A DNA stretch of 64,000 bases from Chrysogorgia sp. JL179-B06 (lineage: Eukaryota > Cnidaria > Anthozoa > Scleralcyonacea > Chrysogorgiidae): contig JAYKKM010000044.1 of assembly GCA_035772405.1 (NCBI GenBank), positions 526,001 through 590,000 of the forward strand, in the 5' to 3' direction. Under the pieces are notes generated by a model. It worked only from the letters and a program-made list of their open reading frames with translations. It ran no database searches and was not told the DNA's origin. Positions 19,201 to 31,154 of the stretch are shown piece by piece (positions within the stretch are counted from its first letter, which is position 1; every line of letters starts with the position of its first letter). Both the position numbers and the translations under genes were made by a program.

Positions 19201-22200
19201 AATGACTTATTGGAGAAATGTGTGTATCTCTTCATTCTCGAACGAAATCCTTTAAAATCGAGAAGTTTGGTGTTGTGGGAGAAACATGAACACATGTTAT
19301 TCACACTTTAGTGTTTTTATTTGATGAACGCAAATATATATAACATTCTCTGATAACTCATTATGCATGTGTGACGTAAATTCCGGACATTTGCATATCA
19401 AACAAACTGATATATCTCAAAAAGAAAGCGAAGAAACGAGAATCTTCAAAAGAAGTTACTTTATCATTTTAAAAGTTCTTCCGAATAAGACAATAAAAAA
19501 ATTTGAGGTCAGGGGCACTTTAAAACATGAGCCTCTGGCTTGGATAAATAGGGCAACCTTATCCTGCGTGATTGGCTCTAAACAAGTCATACTCAGAAGT
19601 TGTTTTTTATTTTAGAGGAAAGCTCGATTATTCTTACAGTTGGAAACATTGCTGTCAGAGGAATCATCATAATTGCCATTATCCGGAAAATGTGTTTGAT
19701 ATTTTTGAACTGTGGGTTGCTAACTCCTGCTTCAGCTCCAGCCTGATAAAAGAAATGGATATAGTAAAACATTAGATTCAAAAATCCAAACTATTCTGGT
19801 TAACCATGCAAAGTATAATCACTCCCAGGTCAGCGCTCTAAATAACGGGGGGGGGGGGGGTTAGCGGTGATTTTCATGATTTGATCGCCAGAAATCAGTC
19901 ACGGTCAGTGGTCACGGCAGGTCAGCATGACTGGTCAAATTATTTTGGTCAAATTATTTCTACCAGTAAACTCATTTTCTTTTACCTTGTAAACGTTGTT
20001 TATATCATTTATGCATTAAAGTCAGTGAATGACTTTAACAGGTTGCGCCTTAAAAAGGTTTTAAAAGCCGCTTAATTTTATTGGTTAATTAATTTTATTT
20101 AAAAAGGCTTTGAAGCGCTTGTATGCAATACGTATACTCAAGAAATCTGGAGTTCCACAGACAGACGTGGTTAATATATATTGTTCTTTAATACGCTCCA
20201 CTCTTGAGTATGCTTCACCTGTATAGGTACTCCCTGAGTACCTTTCCAATTTGGTTGAGTCGATACAAAGGAGGGCACTACGTATTATTTACCCTTGGCT
20301 CGATTACCATGATGCACTTGTCCAGTCTGGCCTCCTGCGACTCTCTGATCGTAGGGCCGAATCATGTGTAAAGTTTATGGAAAGAATATCCAATTTAGAA
20401 CCACTAAAATATCTAGTCCGCAAACCAGATGTTATTCAACATGGGTATGGTTTGCGTTCTGGACAGTCTAGGACCTCGAGAGTTATAGGCAAGACCAAAC
20501 GTTTAAACGACTTTGTTACGCTAAAATACATGGCTTGAATATTTACATATGTATACATATTTACAATGTTAACCGTATTACTAGTATATCTGACCACCAC
20601 TGTAATTCAGCAATTTGCTGCGAATGTTGGTAATTAAACATATATTATTATTATTATTATTATTATTATTGGTTAAACAAGGAAATAAGAACTTGAAAAT
20701 TATATTTCATTTGAGGCCAAGTTATCGCACCGGGGATGGAAGTTGCTGTCAAAATGGCGGCAGCAGAAGTGATGATCGAACGTTCATGGCCTTGCCTTGT
20801 GTACTGATACAAAGTCATAGAAGGAAAGAAGATTTTTGTTTTTAATGCACAAATTAAAGAAAAAATAGTGACCATCCAAATTCTAGATCTGACCGCCTGA
20901 ATTCACGTCTGACCAGTCGTGCTGAGCGCCGACTTTATTTCGACTGCCAAAATGTTTTTGATTTTTTTCAAAAAAATTTTCAAAACTTTTTTGACTGCCA
21001 ATATTATTTCGAGCGCTGCCAGGTTTGTTTTTAATCCACGTAGCTGACACTTTAATGTCTGTGGGTGTGTTTCAAAATGAAATCTTGCTGAATTTCCCTT
21101 GACCAACCTCTATAGTTAACAGCATTGACGCGCTGCAAATAATAGGAAGAAGAAAATAGGGATCATGCAACGTGAGATCGGGAAACCACAAAAGACCACC
21201 AACTTTCATTGATTCCACAGGAAGATTCGCCATTCTTCTTAGACCAATGAAAAATGAGATAAAAATAGGGATCTGTACGATCGGTATTATCATCGACTAT
21301 AAGAAAGACAGAAAATCAAGTTTGGTTTCCTTCAGTGTGATGGTGGTTCATTGGTTCAAAATACGAAGAAATATAAAAGCTGCTAAATTGAACTTGATAT
21401 AATATACGAAAAAAATAAATAAGAGAACTTCATGCAATATGTAGTTGAACAACTGAATTTGATTGGTAATTAAACTGCCTATCTTACGTTCGGGGATTTT
21501 ACATTTCCGTAATATTTGGATCTTCCTGAGAAAAATCATAATATATCTTGTCAGCCGAAAATTTCATCTTCATGGAGTTTTTCGCTGTTAAAGTTACCGG
21601 ATGTGATGTCACAAGAGGCATTCCAAACCAGTTTTCTTTTGTTACTTGCCACAAAAATGCCTCTTGTGCCATCACATCCGATAACTTTAACAGCAAAAAA
21701 ACTCCATGAAGATGAAATTTTCGGCTGACAAGATATATTATGATTTTGCTGAGGAAGACCCAAATATTACGAATATGTATTAAAATCCCCAAACGCGATA
21801 GGTGCAATTTCTACTAAACATATTTTTTTCTAAATTTATATCAATACTGTATCACTTCGAGTCCTTTAGACATACCCAATAAAATAAATTTCATATAAAT
21901 TACTGCATAAGCTTGGGTGCTGTGAAAATCTAATCTGTTTGCATTTGTCACTTTGATGAACACTTTGCGAAACTGTGGAAAAGATTCTCATCTTCAGTTT
22001 GCTGTTTTGTTCGAAAAAAGAGGGGGTAGGGGGGTTGGAGGTTGCAACCCTATTACCCCCTCCTACAGTTCCGCCACCTCTGATCTATCACATAACTGTA
22101 TAGTCATTATCTTTATCCAATTTTCACTTCAACGGCAGACGCATGTACGCATTGCGTACCTATTTTTTAGTTTGTTACTTTTTTCAGTTTAGTGTTAACT

Positions 22201-23769
22201 ATAACTACAAATTTCTTACTGGTCTGGTCATAGCTCGAACTATGTTATGTAATTTTGACCTGTGTAAATACAGTCAAACCCATACTCCAACCCTTACCGA
22301 AGATGGTATACATTAAGAGGCATTGAACAGTATCTGATGTACCTTCAGAGGATGACAGTTGTGTTTTAGAAAAAGATTTTGTACATTTCTTGAAGCTTCA
22401 GCTTGCTTCGTCTTATCTTGTTGGTTTGCCACCTCCCTCAATTTCTGCGTCAGTTCATCTAGTTCTGGTTTAATGTTGTTCAACTTGGCTGCGTTTGCTT
22501 GCCCGCGAATCACAAGAGGCATCATGAAAGTACGGATAAGCAATGTCGTTGTCACAATGGTCGCCCACCAAGGTAGGCCACCGCTAATGTGAATGTATTC
22601 CATAAGTTGCTGGAGAAGTCCAATAGGACTTGATCCACCGAGTCCTAAACTTGTCAAAGTTGGTTCGACATTAGATATCTGTTCTGCTATGTTAGCAATT
22701 ATGGTGTCAGGCTCACTTAAGACCGCATCTGAAATGATAAAATTCAAGTTATTGTGTACATGCATGTTATTATGTTAGGACAACTAGATTGTTATGGGTA
22801 CGTTTTTGGCTTGCATCACCTAGCATCTGTTGCCCACTGCCTGGTCCCAGTTGTGTATAGCAAGAGAAAGTCCAACATACGGCATGCTCAAAGGTCTTCA
22901 TGAATCACAAGATTAGGCAGGCCTGTAGCAGATGTAAATAATTTGGGGCTTTTCTGGGTGGCATATAATTTTTTGAAATTGCATTCCATGTACTCCATGC
23001 CAGACATCTCCTCAGGTCTTGTGTGTTTTGAAATCAAGCCACAAAAAGGTACCTCAGTTTTCAAATGCCTATAATTTGACTGTCACTCTTCCCAGACCCC
23101 CATTGTGTAATCTTGGCATGGCGTTCGGAAGTATTCAGCGTATCTCTGGGGCAGAGTTACATGGAATGTACACTGTTAATGGGGACTGCCCCCACCACCT
23201 GCTATGGGATGATCCCCAGCACATTACCACATGAGAAAAAGCAAGGATTACACTCTGTTTAGTTTATTAGATTTATCACTCTTTCAGGTGTACGGAATAC
23301 CCGAACAGGCTAGAAGCCCAATTATAGGGGTTCCGAAGGCCTACGATTTAAGGTCGTTATCCGAGATAATCTGGTTAATCTTACCACCCCTTGTCAATCA
23401 CCCCACCCCTTACCTTACCCTACCTTACCACACCCATTACCCACACCACCCCGCTTACCGACATTTAGATCTCCACCACTCGACATAAATCTCGCTGTGG
23501 TACTAGCTAGAAACCAATCCACGCTCCGCCGATGGGATTTACAAGTTCTGAACTTCGTACAAAGAATAGTCAAATTTGGACAACTTTGCAAACTGGAAAA
23601 CTGCAAAAAATAATCGCGATTAAAACATAGAAAATCAAAAACATGACAACACGTCAAGTGCTTTTCAAATACTCACTTTCCTTCGGCCATTCAATCGAAA
23701 TATTCCGCCAACGATAGCACTTTTCATTCGTAAATGAGTTTGCCCAAGATTGATCATCCGAGCCGCCAT
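16243..23769 (-). CDS. OXA1L: Mitochondrial inner membrane insertase OXA1L, 7 exons, 426 aa
   Basis: Exons in transcript order are 23769-23677, 23600-23459, 22728-22343, 21296-21108, 19742-19638, 18016-17857 and 16448-16243 (TAG). Phases agree and the product is 426 aa. The N-terminus MAARMINLGQTHLRMKSA is Arg-rich and free of acidic residues, as in a mitochondrial presequence. The YidC/Oxa1 domain (about residues 115-340) shows GLPWWATIVTTTLLIR, PIFISFFIGLRRMANLPV, AGAEAGVSN and FAYWLTSNTFSLGQ, all at family positions. The basic C-terminal tail (residues 359-426) would bind mitoribosomes. OXA1L inserts mitochondrially encoded and some imported proteins into the inner membrane. Its start codon lies in a YY1-like AAGATGGCGGC, common in nuclear genes for mitochondrial proteins. 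It is complete. Confidence 0.97.
16962..17165. mobile_element. Short foldback MITE
   Basis: Arms carrying AAGTCTGCCTCTTGATTG and CAATCAAGAGGCAGACTT pair over about 60 bp around a core with GAAACAAACCCGTCTT repeats. It is in OXA1L intron 6. Confidence 0.7.
17297..17769. mobile_element. TTAA-flanked MITE, ACACTCC termini
   Basis: The ends read AAGAACACTCCACCAC and, in reverse complement, AGGGACACTCCTGCAC. TTAA lies on both sides. Inverted blocks include a 'GGCGGCCTTCAAT' element. It is in OXA1L intron 6, about 90 bp from exon 6. Confidence 0.7.
18200..18672. mobile_element. TTAA-flanked MITE (AGTGCCCC family), copy 1
   Basis: The element begins AGTGCCCCTAACCTC and ends GAGGTTAGGGGCACT. TTAA flanks it at 18196-18199 and 18673-18676. 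Arms of about 200 bp make it a nearly complete hairpin. It is in OXA1L intron 5. Confidence 0.85.
18795..19010 (+). mobile_element. tRNA-derived SINE
   Basis: An A-box-like TGGTCTAGTGGTTACC and a B-box-like GGTTCAAATGCTGG are followed by a non-tRNA body (CTTAAAATAATTGAGGAG). A reverse-oriented relative is at about 47755-47960 and a 3' fragment at about 23290-23380. Confidence 0.7.
19044..19519. mobile_element. TTAA-flanked MITE (AGTGCCCC family), copy 2
   Basis: Same family as 18200-18672, with the same termini and TTAA at 19040-19043 and 19520-19523. It ends about 120 bp from OXA1L exon 5. Confidence 0.85.
20095..20670 (+). mobile_element. LINE reverse-transcriptase 3' end, broken
   Basis: The translation includes SIQRRALRIIYPWLDY and LQ/DRRAESCVKF-type residues typical of the C-terminal region after the RT domain of CR1/L2-like or jockey-like LINEs. 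A stop interrupts the frame near 20225. The tail ends in (TTA)n at 20646-20670, as expected of a LINE 3' microsatellite. It is inside OXA1L intron 4, in the sense opposite to the gene. Confidence 0.75.
21478..21810. mobile_element. Foldback MITE
   Basis: Arms contain AATATTTGGATCTTCC, TTGTCAGCCGAAAATTTC and AACAGCGAAAAACTCC-like blocks in inverted order. Diverged relatives are at about 37300-37555 (fragment) and 43835-43885 (end only). It is in OXA1L intron 3. Confidence 0.7.
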
Positions 23770-24009
23770 CTTGGAATATATTTATTTTGGTCAAATATTT
23801 CGCGTCGTTTTTGCTGGGATATTTTAAGCGTTCAGCCGTGATTGGTAGTTCCATGGAAACACAACAACAACCGATGCAATATAGCCGGCCTGAAGAACGT
23901 TGTACTTCGATATCGTGGTTATCTATTGCTCTTTTGCTGACGCTTTATCTTGTAAATTTGTTTAGGAAACCGTGCTGGTGTTGTTTTTCAACGAATCGTT
24001 CATCGAAAA
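23762..24009. promoter_or_regulatory. Bidirectional promoter between OXA1L and the kinesin gene
   Basis: Only 240 bp separate the two start codons. A YY1-type site (GCCGCCATCTTGG at 23762-23774) overlaps the OXA1L ATG on the minus strand. An inverted CCAAT box (ATTGG at 23841-23845) lies between the genes. I see no TATA box in a credible position. Confidence 0.6.
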
Positions 24010-27000
24010 ATGGAGTTCAAAGGACCAAAAACATACACGCCATCATTCGGACAGCCGTCACCATCACGCGACGAAATTTTGAAATATGAATTGGGATTTG
24101 AATCCGGTTAGTGTCTATTTTGTGTGACCGTGTGAAGTGGAAATACGAATAAGCAGAAAATCCTCGTATAGTGGAGATTAATAGTGACTGTGTAGCCTAG
24201 TAGCTAGCCGTTTATACTTAGTACTAAATATATTGGTTGCCATGGACTATCTGGATCTATAAGGAATCGAACCTGTAACCTTCTGATTGCCAGTGAGACA
24301 CTCTAACCATTGAGTAGCTGTCTGAGACTCAGATGGAGAGCGAAGGTTACTGCCTATGCAGCAGTCACTATATATCTACCTTCATTCTCCATCTGAGTCT
24401 CTGTAGCTCAATGGTTAGAGCGTCTCACCAGCAATCAGAAGGTTACAGGTTTGATTCCTGTCCGGGACTCAGAATCATTTTTTGAGGATATGAGCTTGAT
24501 TATCATATGATTATTTAGATACTGAATACCGGTGGGAACATTTTGATTTTTTAGCAGAATCTGATGCAAGCTCGGCCGCTGGAACATCAGACGATGAACC
24601 CGAAGTCGACCAAATATCAAATAACAGTACGTCAAAGACATGTCTCATTATTTGAAATATTGCAGGATAAGGGAAAATCACTAAACGTGAAAGGACCTCC
24701 TGTCAAAAGATTAGTTATAAATAAATAAATATACTTCATAGCCGTCTGAGTGAGTAATTTTATTTGCAGTAACAGTGATGCAGATAGAAACTTTACGAAT
24801 TGAAATCCAACGAAAAGAAAAACAACGAGAGGAATTACTATTAAAACTGAAGGTATGTCTGAAATATCTAGGAACTAGAGGTGGGCCCCTTAATCAACCT
24901 CGTACCCAGGGTCATCTCCGCTCGCCGCCCGCCCCCCACATGACTAACTGTGGGTTTCTCCACATTCGCTGCATCATTAAATGCATAACACAACACATCC
25001 AAAGGTTACTGATTATAGTGTCTGCTGCATAGGCAGTACATATATCAATCAAACCAGTACATCATCGTTACCTCTATCTGAGTCTCAGTAGCTCAATAGT
25101 TTCCGCGTCCCATTACCCTCTAGCGCATTCCTTATCCGAACCATATAACCCCCCTCTACTGCATTGGAAGCCTTTGCGGAGGAGAGAGGTCCAGAACTCT
25201 ATTCAAATTTTCTGAATTTGTATTGCTATTTATTATTATATTTGTTTCTACCCTGTTCTTTGTTTTTCAATTAGGCAATGTCGGACAAGACGGCGAGTTA
25301 CCGAACCAAATTGGCCAAGTCTGAACATAACAAGAAATCTCAGCTTAAGATTATGAAAAAAACTTATGAAACCGTGGGCAAGGAAAAGGATAAACTTATT
25401 GCTGATTTGGAGGAGATTATTTCGGAGCTGGAAAAACGATTCACGGACCATCAGGAAGGTAAAAACGGAACCAAGAAAGGCAAAGGAAAGAGGAAAGGGT
25501 CAGTGCCAGATCTTTCTGGGTTGCATCAATTGGTGGAAACGATTACGAAGTTACATGAAGACAAAGGGAAACTCACAGGCGAGGTTCTTACGGTTCAGTC
25601 AGAACTTGAAGTGATGAAGAACGAGGCGAATGATGCCACTGCGAAACATCGTCACGAAATTGATGATTTTCAATTGGAAATTAAAAGACTGATGGGGAAC
25701 TCTAAACAGGTAAGGAAAGAGAGGGAAGGGAAAGGAAAGGAAAGGAAGGGAAGGGAAGGGAAGGGAAAGGAAGGGAAAGCAAAAGAAAGGAAAGCAAAAG
25801 AAAAGAAAGGAAAGGAAGGAAATGAAAAGAAAGGAAAGGAAATCATAGGAAAGTAATGGGAAGGAAAGGAATAGAGAGGGAAAAGAAAGGAAAGGAAAGC
25901 AAAGGAAGGAAATGACAAGAAAGGAAAGGAAAAGGAAAGGAAGGGAAGGAAAATAATGGAAATGAAAAGAAAGGAAATGAAAGCAAAGCAAAAGAAAGGA
26001 ATGGAAAGGAAAAGAAAAGAGAGGGAAAAGAAAAGGAAGGAATGGAAAGGAAAGGAAAGGGAGAGGGAAGAAAAAGAACGGAAAGGAATGGGAAGGAAAA
26101 GAAAGCAAAGGTAAAGAAAGGAAGGAAAGGAAAAGAGAGGAAAGGAAGGAAGTGAAAAGAAAGCAAAGCAAAGCAAAAGAAAGGAATAGAAATGAAAGGA
26201 AAAGAGGGGGGAAGGAAAGGGAGAGAGAGAGGAAAGGAAAAGAAAAGAAAGGAAATGTAATGTAAAGAAAGGAAGGAAGGAAGGAAAGGAAAAGAGAGGT
26301 AAAAGAAAAGAAAGGGAAGGAAAAGAAAGGAAAGGGAAAGAGAGTAGAGGAAAGGAAACGAAAGGAAAGGAACAGAGAGGTAAAAGAAAAGAAAGGGAAA
26401 AGAAGGAAGGAAGGGAAATGAAAAGAAAGGAAGAAGAAGGAATGAAAAGAAAGGAAAGGGAGAGAGGAGAGGAAAGGAAAAGAAAGGAAAGGAAGTGAGG
26501 AGAGGAAAGGAAAAGAAAGGAAAGGGAGTGAGGAGAGGAGAGGAAAGGAAAAGAAAGGAAAGGAAAAAGAAATGAAAGGGAAGGAAAAGAAAGGAAAGGA
26601 AGAGAGTAGAGGAAAGGAAAAGAAAGGAAAGAAAAAGGAAAGAGAGGTAAAAGAAAAGAAAGGGAAAGAAAAGAAAAGAAAAGAAAGGAAAGGAAAGGAA
26701 AAGGAGAGAAGAGAAGAGAGGAAAGGAAAATTTAAGAGATGTAAAAGAAAAGAAAGGGAAAGGAAGAGAAGTGAATGAAAAGAAAGGAAAGGAAAGAGAA
26801 AGGATAGGAAAATAAAAGAAAGGAAATGAAAGGGAGAGAGGAGAGGAAAGGAAAAGAAAGGAAAGAAAGGAAAGGAAAGGAAAGGAAAGGAAAAGAAAAG
26901 AACGGAAGGAAAAGAAAGGAAAGGGAGAGAGGAGAGGAAAGGAAAAGAAAGGAAAGGAAAGGAAAGGAAAGGAAAAGAAAAGAACGGAAGGAAAAGAAAG

Positions 27001-30000
27001 GAAAGGGAGAGAGGAGAGGAAAGGAAAAGAAAGGAAAGAAAGGAAAGGAAAGGAAAGGAAAGGAAAAGAACGGAAGGAAAAGAAATGAAAGGAGAGAGGA
27101 GAGGAAAGGAAAAGAAAGGAAAGAAAGGAAAGGAAAGGAAAGGAAAAGAAAAGAACGGAAGGAAAAGAAACGAAAGGGAGAGAGGAGAGGAAAGGAAAAG
27201 GAAAGAGAGTTAAAAGAAAAGAAAGGGAAAAGAAGGAAGGGAAAGGAAGGAATGAAAAGGAAGGAAGGAATGAATGAATGGGAAGGAAATGAAAGGAAAG
27301 GAAGAGAAAGGGAAAGAAAAGAAAAAAGGAAAGAGAGAGAAAAGAAAGGGAATGAAAAGAAAAGAAAGGAAAATAAATGAAGGAAGGAAGGAAAATAAAA
27401 GAAAGGATGGAAGGAAGGAAGGAAGGAAGGAAGGAAGGAAGGAAAGGAAAATAAAAGAAAGGAAGTTAAGGAAAGGAAGGAGGATGAAAATAAAATAAAA
27501 TAAAGGAAAGGATGGGAAGAAAATGGAAGTCAAGGCAAGGGAGTTTGTATTGATGGATGATTAGAGTAAATAGTAATAAATTATTTATATTTTTGCAGGA
27601 TGTGGAAGCGACAAAAGAAAATGTAAACGTGAATATTTCATCAAACATCTCGCGGTTAGAAGAAGAAAACAAAACACTGAGACGAGATAAGAAAGATGTG
27701 GAGACTCAACTTTGGCAAACCCAGGAGAGTTTAAAAGATGAAATTCGAAACTTGGAGGAAGAGGTGAAGGGGACGAGCAAAAAACTGAGGGACGCCGAAG
27801 CAAAATACGTCAATCTTGCCGCCACACCTCCCAAGATGCAAGTGAGAACGGTTGTTTCGGAGGACATGAGGAATAGATTGGATGAACAGATTGAAAAGAA
27901 TAGAGAGTTGCAGACTTTGTTGAAACAAATAAAGCTTGAAAATAATGCGAAGGTATTGTAGCTTTCTCGCTAATTTCTGCATCTTTACACTTCTTGCAAA
28001 TACCTTGACGGGTATTTAACCGCGCGTGGAAGTGACCACTTTTTGCCCGAAATGTTCGTAATGTTTTTAACAGAGAGTTGTGTATTTAGACTCGGTAATT
28101 CCAAATCTGTTTTCAGAATTAAAATCGGTTAAATATTGACTGAGATAACATTCAAAATAATATACGACGAAGCGGCCGCCTGATTACCGACTAATTTCTA
28201 AGTACATAAACAGGTTTTACGAAGGGTATGCACGTTCTCCGGGTAATATAATAGGTACGTGTTATGTATTTAGACTCGGTAATTCCAAATCTGTTTTCAG
28301 AATTGAAAACGGTTAAATATTGACCGAGATAACGTTCAAAATAATACACGACGAAGCGGCCGCCTGATTGCCGAATAATTTCTAAGTACATAAACAGGTT
28401 TTACGAAGGGTATGCACGTTCTCGTAATATAATAGACACGTATGTTATGTATTTAGACTCGGTAATTCCAAATCTGTTTTCAGAATTGAAATCGGTTAAA
28501 TATTGACTGAGATAACATTCAAAATAATATACGATGAAGCGGCCGCCTGCTTGCCGAATAATTTCTAAGTACATGACAGGTTTTTACGAAAGGTGTGCAC
28601 ATTCTCGTAATATAATAGACACGTATGTTATGTGTTTAGACTCGGTAATTCCAAATCTGCTTTCAGAATTGAAATCGGTTAAATATTGACCGAGATAACG
28701 TTCAAAACAATACACGACGAAGCGGCCGCCTGATTACCGACTAATTTCTAAGTACCGACTAATTTCTAAGTACATGACAGGTTTTTACGAAGGGTATGCA
28801 CGTTCTCGTAATATAATAGACACGTATTTTATGTATTTAGACTCGGTAATTCCAAATCTGTTTTCAGAATTGAAATCGGTTAAATATTGACCGAGATAAC
28901 GTTGAAAACAATACACGACGAAGCGGCCGCCTGATTACGGACTAATTTCTAAGTACATAAACAGGTTTTACGAAGGGTATGCACGTTCTCGTAATATAAT
29001 AGACACGTATGTTATGTATTTAGACTCGGTAATTTCAAATCTGTTTTCAGAATTGAAAACTGTTAAATATTGACTGAGATAACATTCAAAATAATATACG
29101 ACGAAGCGGCCGCCTGATTACCGACTAATTTCTAAGTACATAAACCGTTTTACGAAGGGTATGCACGTTCTCGTAATATAATAGGCATGTATGTTATGTA
29201 CTTAGACTCGGTAATTCCAAATCTGTTTTCAGAATTGAAATCGGTTAAATATTGATCGAGATAACGTTCAAAATCTTCGACGAAACAGCCTTTGCAATTG
29301 GTGATCTGGGGTTAGGATGAAAATCTAGCGGGAATGGAACAGGCGGGCGAGGAGTTATTGCGTATACGTATTTCTAGTACATAATAAATTATATAACTCG
29401 TTATTATTTCACATGCAGGTGTCCAACATAGAGACGGAGCTTTCGTCGACGAAAACCTGCTGTGAGGTTCTTCGGAAGGAGAATGAAAAGCTAGCATTAG
29501 AGAAGAACGTACTTTTACAAGAGGTGGAAAAAATCCCAGAACTTCAGAGTGAGATGGTAGTAACACAGAATACACTGCAAGAGACAACTAACGAGGTAGT
29601 GAAATATTTCTTGTACAATGTACAATAGAGTTGGGCAATGGAAATCTGCGTTTAATTACCTATCGAGGTAATTTTCCCGATAGAGGTTTTGATTAGCTCC
29701 CATAACCGATTCTTCATTTTGATCAAGGTGCGCGAATTGGAGACTCTGCTGGAATGTGAACGAGAAGCACACGCGAAGGAAATCGGCAAGATTTTTGCAC
29801 AAAAGGAAGCAGAAATCCATGAAGTAAAAATGGAGGCAGAGAGAACAACTGCTGGAATAAAGAAAATTTACAAAAGTCTAAAGGTAAGTTAACTTTCAGA
29901 TGTTTAAAAAAGAAACGTATTCACTATAGGGTTGACCACATGTCACACTGCACAAGGTGCCAAGGTTTCATTTCCAACAGGAAGGCCAAGCAGTGTTGCA

Positions 30001-31110
30001 TTATTTCACTACAAGTCCTCTCTAAGAGTCCAAGATATTCACCTCTCTTAGACGGCACCTCTCTAGTTAGTTCCCTTTAGCCTTGATTACATTTTGTTAT
30101 ATTTAACATATTCTATGCTGTCTGATCAATGACCTTTTGGTCATCCCTGATTTTTTTTATAAAATTTCAAAATTTCATTATGGTCAATTTCATTTTGTTT
30201 CCAAGGAGAATTGCTTCAGGTTGTTCGACGAAATACGAAAACTTCATCGCGACCAGAAGGAACTCAAACATACTTGCCAACAGCTTTCTTCATCCATTGG
30301 CCCACTATGCCGTGCCTTGCATAAGCAGGTGAACTGTTTTATATGTAGCTTGTATGTTCCTATTAAAATACAATTTAAGAAATGCTGGATAGATTTTCAC
30401 CAAAAAATGACGAATCTTCGGTTTTTAGATTGCTCGAAAGATTCATGACGTCCACCAGGAAAACAAGGAGCTTCTTGATCGTTATGTGAAAGAAATGAAA
30501 CTTCGGAAGAAGCTGCATAATGAACTGGTGGATTTGAAGGGAAACATCCGAGTGTATTGTCGAGTGAGACCGCTCATTGGGGAGGATGGTGAAAAAGACA
30601 ATGTTGTCTTCTTTGATGAAAAGGATGATGGTCTGGTAATGGTGAAGAACAAAGGGGCAGTAAAAACATTTGAAATGGAGAAGGTTTTCCCTCCAGCGTG
30701 TCCTCAAGAACAGGTGGGTAGGAATGAGGGGACGGATGGAGTTAGGAAGAGGGAGGATGGATGATGGATTGAAGGAAGGAAGGAAGGGAGGGAGGGACGA
30801 AGGAACGAAGGCAGGGATGAAGGAACGAAGGCAGGGATAAAGGAAGGAACGAACGAACGAAGGTTGGGAGGGAGGGAGTTAGGGAGGGAGGAAGGAAGGA
30901 AGGGAGGGTTAGGGAGGGAGGGAGGAAGGGAGGAAGGGAGGAAGGGAGGAAGGGAGGAAGGGAGGAAGGGAGGAAGGGAGGAAGGGAGGAAGGGAGGAAG
31001 GGAGGAAGGGAGGAAGGAAGGAAGGAAGGAAGGAAGGAAGGAAGGAAGGAAGGAAGGAAGGAAGGAAGGAAGGAAGGAAGGAAGGAAGGAAGGAAAGAAG
31101 GAAAGAAGGA

Positions 31111-31154
<44 letters not shown>

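Noticed and set aside
24381..24475. Possible functional tRNA gene
   Set aside because: A and B boxes and acceptor pairing are present, but the anticodon stem mismatches, and the same sequence recurs with a SINE body.
25599..27533. Frames of 100-190 aa rich in Phe/Ser/Leu/Pro (minus) or Lys/Glu/Gly/Arg (plus)
   Set aside because: They arise from the purine-only intron tract; sequence between kinesin exons 4 and 5 is spliced out.
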